Position numbers and translations under genes: made by a program. Positions 1 to 5,136 of a DNA stretch of 5,136 nucleotides are shown piece by piece. Numbering within the stretch: the first letter of the stretch is position 1; each line of letters opens with the position of its first letter. Under the pieces are notes generated by a model, which saw only the letters and a program-made list of their open reading frames with translations, made no database searches and had not been told where the DNA came from. Origin of the DNA: an uncultured Actinomycetes bacterium (GTDB lineage: Bacteria > Actinomycetota > Thermoleophilia > Solirubrobacterales > Solirubrobacteraceae); the NCBI GenBank assembly GCA_937888775.1, contig CALAQT010000272.1, positions 1 to 5,136 on the forward strand, written 5' to 3'.

Positions 1-1290
1 CTGCCCGAGCTGTTCAACGTGGCGGCGCTGCTGACCAAGCAGCCGATCCCGCGCGGGGACCGGATCGCGATCGTGACCAACGCCGGTGGCCCCGGGATCA
101 TCTGCGCCGACGCCTGCCAGGCCAATGGGGTGGAGGTGCCCGAGCTCGCACCGGAAGTCAGGGCGGAGCTGGCGTCGTTCCTGCCGGAGACGGCGTCGCT
201 CGGCAACCCGATTGACATGATCGCCTCCGCATCGGCCGACGACTACCGCCGGACGATGCTCGCACTCGTCGCAGCCGACGCGTGTGACGCGATCCTGGTG
301 ATCTTCGTGCCACCGCTGGTCACCCAGGCTCAGGATGTGGCGCTCGCGATCCGTGAGGTCGCCGAGGCCGCCGAGCACTGCCCGATCGCCGCGGTGTTCA
401 TGACCGAGGAGGGGCCGCCGCCGGACCTGAGCTCCGACCGCGTCGAGGTTCCCGGCTATCAGTTCCCTGAGGATGCCGCGCGGGCGGTTGCGCTCGCCGC
501 CCGGCACGGTCGCTGGCGGAGCCGGCCCGACGGCAAGTCCTTCGACGCCTCGGGATGCAGCCCTGAGGCCGCGGCGGCGATCATCTCCCGGCAGCTCGCG
601 GGCGGTTCCGGCTGGCTGCCCCCTGAGCGGGTCGCCGAGCTCCTGGCCTGCTACGGGCTGCCGCTGGCGGTGACGCGATTCGTCAAGGATGGCCAGGAGG
701 CCGCTGACGCCGCGGCCGAGCTCGGGGTACCGGTGGCCCTGAAGGCGATCGCCGCCGGGCTATTGCATAAGACCGACGCCGGCGGGGTGGTGCTCGACCT
801 CGACGGTGCCGACGCGGTGCGAGACGCCGCGGAGCGCATTAGAACCTCCGTGGAAACCGCCGGCCACAGCTTGCAGGGCCTGATTCTGCAGCCGATGGCT
901 CCTGATGGGGTGGAGCTGATCGTGGGCGTCGTGCACGATCAGAGCTTCGGCCCGGTCGTGGCGTGCGGCGCCGGAGGCACCAGCGCCGAGCTGATACGCG
1001 ACGTGGCCGTCCGGATCACCCCGGTCACCGACCTCGATGCGGATGAGATGCTCAGATCACTGAAGACATTTCCGCTGCTGGACGGCTACCGGGGCGCTGA
1101 ACCCTGTGACGTGGCCGCGGTGGAGGATGTGCTGCTCCGTGTCAGCGCGATGGTCGAGGCTCACCCGGAGATCATCGAGCTCGACTGCAACCCGCTGATC
1201 GCGCGTCCCGACGGCGCGCTGATCGTCGACGCGCGCCTGCGCGTCGAGGCGGCTCCGCCACCGGTACCGGTGCCATCGCTTCGCAACTGA
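1..1290 (+). CDS. NDP-forming acyl/acetyl-CoA synthetase, C-terminal part (5' end outside window)
   Basis: This cytosolic enzyme family converts acyl-CoA + ADP (or GDP) + Pi to the free acid, CoA and ATP, or runs in reverse, through a phospho-histidine relay. The frame is open to the first base and gives 429 residues. The fused alpha-beta family is usually about 700 residues, so roughly 270 N-terminal ones (CoA-binding domain and the region expected to carry the alpha-domain catalytic His) are missing. Visible in window codon numbering: VTNAGGPG (25-32) and GNPIDM (68-73) in the flavodoxin-like ligase domain; then an ATP-grasp domain from about 205, with LLHKTDAGGV near 254-263, VELIVGV near 304-310, GGTSAEL (325-331) and ELDCNPLI near 393-400. 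A Pro-rich tail (AAPPPVPVPS) closes the protein. The GTG at 19 is internal, because the codons before it (LPELFN) already fit the family. Acyl substrate cannot be told from sequence. An N-terminal acetyltransferase fusion, as in some relatives, cannot be excluded. Confidence 0.93.
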   Translation: MPELFNVAALLTKQPIPRGDRIAIVTNAGGPGIICADACQANGVEVPELAPEVRAELASFLPETASLGNPIDMIASASADDYRRTMLALVAADACDAILVIFVPPLVTQAQDVALAIREVAEAAEHCPIAAVFMTEEGPPPDLSSDRVEVPGYQFPEDAARAVALAARHGRWRSRPDGKSFDASGCSPEAAAAIISRQLAGGSGWLPPERVAELLACYGLPLAVTRFVKDGQEAADAAAELGVPVALKAIAAGLLHKTDAGGVVLDLDGADAVRDAAERIRTSVETAGHSLQGLILQPMAPDGVELIVGVVHDQSFGPVVACGAGGTSAELIRDVAVRITPVTDLDADEMLRSLKTFPLLDGYRGAEPCDVAAVEDVLLRVSAMVEAHPEIIELDCNPLIARPDGALIVDARLRVEAAPPPVPVPSLRN

Positions 1291-1299
1291 GGACTCGTC

Positions 1300-1426
1300 A
1301 TGGATCCTGAGCGTGGGTCGGGGTCAAGTACTGACTCGGACCGCGCTTTGCTGCTGATTACAGACGCCACGCACGCGCGTAGCTTCGATGGGGACACGAT
1401 GCACCGAAAGCATCATCCAAAGCGTT

Positions 1427-1428
<2 letters not shown>
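1300..1428 (+). CDS. Possible 42-residue small ORF between the CoA synthetase and gap
   Basis: An ATG at 1300 follows GAGGA at 1289-1293, a good Shine-Dalgarno with six nucleotides of spacing that overlaps the upstream stop codon. The ORF runs to TAG at 1426-1428, whose last bases begin the gap ribosome binding site, so it fits exactly between its neighbours. The product would be a hydrophilic peptide, acidic and Ser-rich at the N-terminus (MDPERGSGSS), with a short hydrophobic patch ALLLIT (16-21) and a basic, His-rich C-terminus (HRKHHPKR). I recognise no family. Against it: only about 62% of third codon positions are G or C, clearly below the flanking genes, and an ORF this short can arise by chance. 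It might be a leader peptide coupled to gap translation, or merely untranslated spacer. Confidence 0.25.
1321..1337. promoter_or_regulatory. Small inverted repeat upstream of gap (candidate operator)
   Basis: GTCA (1323-1326) and TGAC (1332-1335) form a perfect inverted repeat around a five-base AGTAC centre, with a further matching G/C pair at 1321 and 1337. It lies about 105 nt before the gap start. It does not match the FNR, CRP or DosR consensus sites I know. A four-base half-site can occur by chance, so regulator identity and function are unknown. Confidence 0.15.
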
Positions 1429-2478
<1,050 letters not shown>

Positions 2479-2489
2479 TTCACCACCAA

Positions 2490-2516
2490 AGCTGATCAGC
2501 TCACCGCGTACGCGGT
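2490..2516. repeat. Two adjacent perfect palindromes just after gap
   Basis: AGCTGATCAGCT (2490-2501) and ACCGCGTACGCGGT (2503-2516) are each perfectly self-complementary and are separated by one base, starting 12 nt after the gap stop codon. As RNA each would form only a short stem (4-5 bp with a 4-nt loop), so neither is a strong terminator alone. They could be protein-binding sites or part of a mRNA 3' end structure. Confidence 0.4.
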
Positions 2517-2532
2517 ACGCGACGCGGATCCC

Positions 2533-2568
2533 GGGCCCGTTCATCGCCATCGCGGCGGTGGCGGGCCC
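2533..2568 (+). terminator. GC-rich hairpin, candidate terminator of gap (possibly bidirectional)
   Basis: GGGCCCG (2533-2539) pairs with CGGGCCC (2562-2568) over 7 bp. After a small internal loop, CATCGCC (2542-2548) pairs with GGCGGTG (2554-2560) over 7 bp, including one G-U, leaving a 5-nt loop. The stem lies 54 nt after the gap stop and 89 nt past the stop of the minus-strand gene coming the other way, the right place to end both transcripts. No U-tract follows, which is common for hairpins in high-GC actinobacteria but leaves termination unproven. Confidence 0.4.
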
Positions 2569-2589
2569 AGAGAGCGGTGGCGGGCCCAG
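2555..2589. repeat. 16-bp perfect direct repeat, period 19
   Basis: GCGGTGGCGGGCCCAG occurs at 2555-2570 and again at 2574-2589, with three bases (AGA) between. The first copy supplies the right arm of the hairpin at 2533-2568. The second copy can pair with the same left arm, giving two alternative folds. It looks like a local duplication; I see no coding or mobile-element context for it. Confidence 0.6.
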
Positions 2590-2657
2590 GTTGCCCAGCC
2601 ACATCATCGGTGTCCCGGCGACGGTGGACCAGAAGCCACCGGCGCGGGCTGGTCCGC

Positions 2658-2876
2658 CTAATCGGGTTCGGCGGAGTCCTTGTACGTCCTCTCGTGGCAT
2701 GCGGCATGAAAGCAGATCGCACCGGCGGGTAACAATCCGGGCTCCGCGGCCACAGACGTTATGCGCGAGCCCTCCGGCCCGACCACGACGAGTGGTTCGT
2801 AGACGCCGATCACGTCGCTGCAATGTCGGCAGCGCAGCCACTCGGGGGAGGCTGGATGAGAATGTGAGCCGGGCAC
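2658..2876 (-). CDS. Small CxxC...CxHxxC protein, probable zinc-binding, function unknown
   Basis: With the GTG start at 2876 the product is 72 residues. It carries Cys16-R-H-Cys19 in WLRCRHC, then a core DVIGVYEPLVVVGPEG (21-36) and AAEPGLL (43-49), and finally Cys55-F-His57-A-A-Cys60. The two half-sites could bind one zinc ion in a compact zinc-ribbon-like fold. I recall similar short proteins with a C..C-IGVYEPLV core in Thermoleophilia, without an assigned role; that resemblance is from memory. There is no signal peptide or membrane segment, so it is expected in the cytosol. The frame also has an ATG at 2969 (103 residues) with GGAG ten nucleotides upstream, but the extra 31 residues look non-coding, and both that ATG and its GGAG are buried in a strong hairpin. 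Since the GTG lacks a clear Shine-Dalgarno, the start is uncertain; the C-terminal part is the firm part. Confidence 0.6.
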   Translation of the reverse strand: MPGSHSHPASPEWLRCRHCSDVIGVYEPLVVVGPEGSRITSVAAEPGLLPAGAICFHAACHERTYKDSAEPD

Positions 2877-2961
2877 GCTATATGGGCAGAATGCCGCCCC
2901 GCGCGACCGAGGGCATCGGTACGGGGCCGCAGATCCGGCGCGGCTGCGTACGGATGTGGTC

Positions 2962-3001
2962 GATCGCATCGTGAGACCGCTCCGGCGGTCATGATGCGAT
3001 C
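2962..3001 (-). terminator. Long near-perfect hairpin after the acyltransferase/secreted-protein operon
   Basis: GATCGCATCGT (2962-2972) pairs with ATGATGCGATC (2991-3001) over 11 bp with one G-U wobble. After a two-base bulge (2973-2974), GACCGC (2975-2980) pairs with GCGGTC (2985-2990) over 6 bp, closing a TCCG tetraloop. The structure begins 30 nt after the stop codon of the secreted-protein gene, as expected for a transcription terminator or a 3' end stabiliser. No T-run follows on the minus strand, so it is not a classic intrinsic terminator. It also contains the alternative ATG (2969-2967) and GGAG of the next minus-strand ORF, so it could instead control that ORF's translation. Confidence 0.5.
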
Positions 3002-3031
3002 ATCCGGCTCACCGCGCGGGATCGCAGGCCC

Positions 3032-3757
3032 TCACCTGCACGCCGACGTGCTCTTCAGCTTGACCGGCGGGTGGTTGGTGTAGGCAAAGCGCTCACCGAC
3101 CGTGAACCTGCCCGCCGTACACCGGCCGGCCGTGATCAGCGCATCGCGTCCGGCGCCGAGCGCAGGCACGTAGAGCTTGAGCGAAGCGAGCACGCCCGGG
3201 ACCAGCTTGCCGTAGATCAGTCGTGGCACCACTACCGTTAGCCTCGCCCGTGACACGAAGACGTGGATCACCTCCACCGGAGCACCAATCAGCGCAGGCG
3301 CAACGACCAGGATCAGCTGGCCGGCTCCGTGGTCGTAGGCCCTGACTCCGACCTTGACGGGCGCAGCCGTCAGCGGGGAGGCATTGATGACCGCGGTGCC
3401 GCTGCCGATCTGGCTGGCGCGAGGGCAGACCGGACCGAACGACGTCTCCAGCTGCTTGTCGGTCAGCCGGCAGGCCTTGACCAGCGAGGTCGCCAGGTTG
3501 AAGCGGGTGGCGGCGGGGAACGTGATCACCAGCCGGCGGACCGAGCGGGGCTTAGCGCCGAGCGCGGTGGGATCGCTGGCGGCAACGTCGACCCTGACGC
3601 CCGTCGATCGCCCGGACCGGTGCGCGGTCAGCGTGACGCTGGCGGTCTGCGTGAACGCGCCGAGCGCGACGCCGGCGAGCGTCAGCGCAAGCAGGGCAAC
3701 GCTAAGCACCACGCCCGCCGCGATGCAATTGCGGGTGTGCAGCCTTACCGGCCTCAT
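3032..3757 (-). CDS. Secreted beta-rich protein of unknown function, coupled to the acyltransferase
   Basis: The 241-residue product has a Sec-type signal peptide: basic n-region MRPVRLHTR, hydrophobic core about 12-32, likely cleavage near ALG-A or LGA-F (33-35). The mature part of about 207 residues is rich in Val, Thr and Ala with alternating strand-like stretches, and has four cysteines (96, 111, 213, 240) that could form two disulfides outside the cell. Notable segments are RSTGVRVDVAASDP (50-63), RRLVITFPAATRFN (74-87), and CRLTDKQL...CPRASQIGSG (96-120). I recall secreted Thermoleophilia proteins with a similar pattern but know no function. There is no C-terminal anchor or sorting motif, and no catalytic motif is apparent. 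The start is fixed by the signal peptide and by ATGA overlap with the upstream acyltransferase stop (3757-3754), with AGGTG eight nucleotides before the ATG. The frame is open further upstream to 4444, but that stretch is only the opposite reading of the acyltransferase gene. Confidence 0.85.
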   Translation of the reverse strand: MRPVRLHTRNCIAAGVVLSVALLALTLAGVALGAFTQTASVTLTAHRSGRSTGVRVDVAASDPTALGAKPRSVRRLVITFPAATRFNLATSLVKACRLTDKQLETSFGPVCPRASQIGSGTAVINASPLTAAPVKVGVRAYDHGAGQLILVVAPALIGAPVEVIHVFVSRARLTVVVPRLIYGKLVPGVLASLKLYVPALGAGRDALITAGRCTAGRFTVGERFAYTNHPPVKLKSTSACR

Positions 3758-5136
3758 CGGTGGCTCACCTGCGCGCGTCGTCTCGACCGTCCCCGCTGGT
3801 GCGAGGTGTCCAGCGCTGCCAGCGTCTGCAACTCCTGCTCGAGCCGGGTCACGATCTGCTCGGGGTCGGGAACCAGCGCGGCGTCGGTCATCAGACCGAC
3901 GGTCACCTCGCCGCGGTAGCTGAAGATGCTCACGCTCATGGCGATGTGTCCCGAGGTGGGCGCCCACACCAGCACCGTGCGCACCGGCGTGCCGGCCAGG
4001 TAAACGGGCTCGCGCGGTCCCGGCACATTGGTCATGACCGCTGTCCCCTTGGCCGTGAGCGCGTCGACGACCCGTCGCTCGATCGGCTCTGGGGTCAGCC
4101 CCATGACGCTCAAGAAGCCGTAGGAGACGGCCCCGTCGCGGCTCTGTTTGATCTCCTGCATCCGCTTGTGGACCTCCACGAGTCGTCGGTAGCTTCCGCT
4201 TGTGCCGACCGGCAGGGGCAGGAACACGAGCCCGAACTTGTTGCCCAGGTTGCGCGGTACGGGTTGGTCGAGCGGCCGGAGGTTGAACGGCACCATCGCT
4301 TGGATCTCGGACACCGGACTGCCCCGGTCCTGGAGGTAGTGACGCAGGCCGCCAGACACGGCGGCCAGCAGGACGTCGTTGACGGTCGCACGGTGCGCGT
4401 GGGCGACGTGCTGGATCTGCGTCAGCGAAAGCGCGCCGCTCCAAGCCACGCGCCGGCTGACCCCTGGATCTCCCTTGATCGCGCTGGCGGCGTCGGCCGG
4501 CGTCAGCAGCAGGCGCACCACGGTCGCCGCGTCACGCCCAATCGCTCCCGCCACACTGGCCGCATGCGACGGCGAGGTGGCGATCGCCGCGCCCTGCTTG
4601 AGCGCGATCGCTCCGCCCCGGCCGGCCCCCGCGATCAGGCTGGTCGCCGAGCTCGTCAGATCACCCAGCAGGCCGGACGCGCCCGGGCGACTGCGAGCGC
4701 CTTCGGCGGGACCCTCCACTCCGGCATCCGGTTCGGAGTCGGTGAGCGACAGCATCACCCTGGACAAGACGATCCCATCGGCGATGCAGTGGTGCATCCG
4801 GATGATCATCGCCGCACCCTGGCCAAATCCGTCAACCATGTACGCCTGCCATAGCGGCCGGTTTCGGTCCAGCGGCATCGTCATCAGGTCGCTGACCAGC
4901 TCCTGCAGGGCGGCACGGTCACCGGGCGCGGGAAGCGCGCGGTGGTGGGTGTGATGCTCGAGCGCGAAGTCCGGATCGTCCTCCCACTTAGGCGGGCGCA
5001 GCGGGACCCGGCTCTCGACCACCCGCTGGCGGAAACGCGGATAGCGATCCACCAGACGCAGTTGGATGATCTGCTTGACGCGCTCCCAGTCGACCGGCGC
5101 CTCGAACAGCAGCACCGAGTTGATCACCATCAGGTT
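3754..5136 (-). CDS. WS/DGAT-family O-acyltransferase (N-terminus outside window)
   Basis: Members of this family transfer acyl groups from acyl-CoA to diacylglycerol or long-chain alcohols, making triacylglycerol or wax esters at the membrane/lipid-droplet surface. The frame is open to the window edge (460 residues). The first Met, at 5130, is preceded in frame by Asn-Leu, which reads as the family's NLMVI segment, so the true start probably lies some 20-30 codons outside. Numbering from that Met: PLDRNRPLW (86-94), catalytic HHCIADG (113-119), a Gly/Ala-rich linker (about 132-215), NDVLLAAVSGGLR (251-263), VPFNLRP (280-286), LGNKFG (295-300), and the C-terminal WSD1-type domain with TNVPGP (367-372) and VSIFSYRGEVTVGL (400-413). 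The catalytic motif is intact. A basic tail (QRGRSRRR, 445-452) ends the protein. VPFNLRP departs from the VPVSVR form I associate with better-known members, so substrate is open. It overlaps the next gene by four bases. Confidence 0.93.
   Translation of the reverse strand, partial: NLMVINSVLLFEAPVDWERVKQIIQLRLVDRYPRFRQRVVESRVPLRPPKWEDDPDFALEHHTHHRALPAPGDRAALQELVSDLMTMPLDRNRPLWQAYMVDGFGQGAAMIIRMHHCIADGIVLSRVMLSLTDSEPDAGVEGPAEGARSRPGASGLLGDLTSSATSLIAGAGRGGAIALKQGAAIATSPSHAASVAGAIGRDAATVVRLLLTPADAASAIKGDPGVSRRVAWSGALSLTQIQHVAHAHRATVNDVLLAAVSGGLRHYLQDRGSPVSEIQAMVPFNLRPLDQPVPRNLGNKFGLVFLPLPVGTSGSYRRLVEVHKRMQEIKQSRDGAVSYGFLSVMGLTPEPIERRVVDALTAKGTAVMTNVPGPREPVYLAGTPVRTVLVWAPTSGHIAMSVSIFSYRGEVTVGLMTDAALVPDPEQIVTRLEQELQTLAALDTSHQRGRSRRRAQVSHR

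Larger units (their letters stand above)
2479..2657. other. Convergent intergenic region between gap and the small Cys-rich gene
   Basis: These 179 nt separate the ends of two convergent genes. They hold two adjacent palindromes, a GC-rich hairpin and a 16-bp direct repeat, listed separately. A minus-strand frame (ATG at 2607, TGA at 2428) runs through it with high G/C at third positions and would give 59 residues, but it overlaps the 3' end of gap, has only a weak ribosome site (GGGA) and resembles no family I know. The complementary plus-strand frame shares the same G/C-rich column. I therefore do not call a gene here. Confidence 0.5.

Noticed and set aside
19..1290. GTG at 19 as the start of the CoA synthetase
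   Set aside because: The codons before it are in frame and fit the family (LPELFN before VAALL). No ribosome site is visible and the family needs a further N-terminal domain, so the gene is cut by the window edge.
2876..2900. TATAGC as a -10 box for the small Cys protein
   Set aside because: It directly abuts the GTG start, leaving no room for a transcription start upstream, and no -35 partner is visible.
3758..4444. Long upstream extension of the secreted-protein frame
   Set aside because: This part is an alternate reading of the acyltransferase gene on the same strand. Its translation is Arg/Pro/Gly-rich and low in complexity, and the signal peptide and ATGA coupling place the start at 3757.
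3760..4854. Long plus-strand open frame opposite the acyltransferase
   Set aside because: Antisense shadow of a well-supported gene in GC-rich DNA; the translation is rich in Arg, His and Gly with no domain.

Overview
This is a GC-rich, tightly packed 5.1 kb stretch of chromosome with two gene groups that converge on a non-coding centre. Strong G/C preference at third codon positions, an actinobacterial-type GAPDH sequence, a WS/DGAT acyltransferase and a secreted Cys-containing beta-rich protein all point to a high-GC actinobacterium. The secreted protein resembles families I recall from Thermoleophilia (Solirubrobacterales-like soil bacteria). The taxonomic call rests on recall of family features, not on a search.

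Layout. Positions 1-1290 (+) hold the C-terminal 429 residues of a fused NDP-forming acyl/acetyl-CoA synthetase (CoA-ligase flavodoxin-like part plus ATP-grasp), cut by the left window edge. The next 153 nt (1291-1443) contain a possible 42-codon ORF with a good Shine-Dalgarno, a small inverted repeat and the gap ribosome binding site. Positions 1444-2478 (+) encode a complete type I glyceraldehyde-3-phosphate dehydrogenase. From 2479 to 2657 there is no confident gene: two perfect palindromes, a strong GC hairpin likely to end gap transcription, and a 16-bp direct repeat. Positions 2658-2876 (-) encode a small CxxC...CxHxxC protein, probably zinc-binding. A long near-perfect hairpin (2962-3001) follows. 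Positions 3032-3757 (-) encode a secreted protein of unknown function, and 3754-5136 (-) a WS/DGAT-family acyltransferase whose first residues lie beyond the right edge.

How the genes relate. The plus-strand pair belongs to central energy metabolism: substrate-level phosphorylation from acyl-CoA, and glycolysis/gluconeogenesis. In this window gap is not followed by pgk or tpi. The minus-strand pair overlaps by ATGA and is almost certainly one translationally coupled operon, linking neutral-lipid or wax-ester synthesis to an exported protein with no recognised role. The small zinc-ribbon-like gene lies downstream of that operon but is separated by the hairpin. I see no mobile element, CRISPR array, tRNA, rRNA or defence module. 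The least-described elements are the acyltransferase/secreted-protein pair, the small Cys protein, and the hairpin that swallows that protein's upstream ATG.
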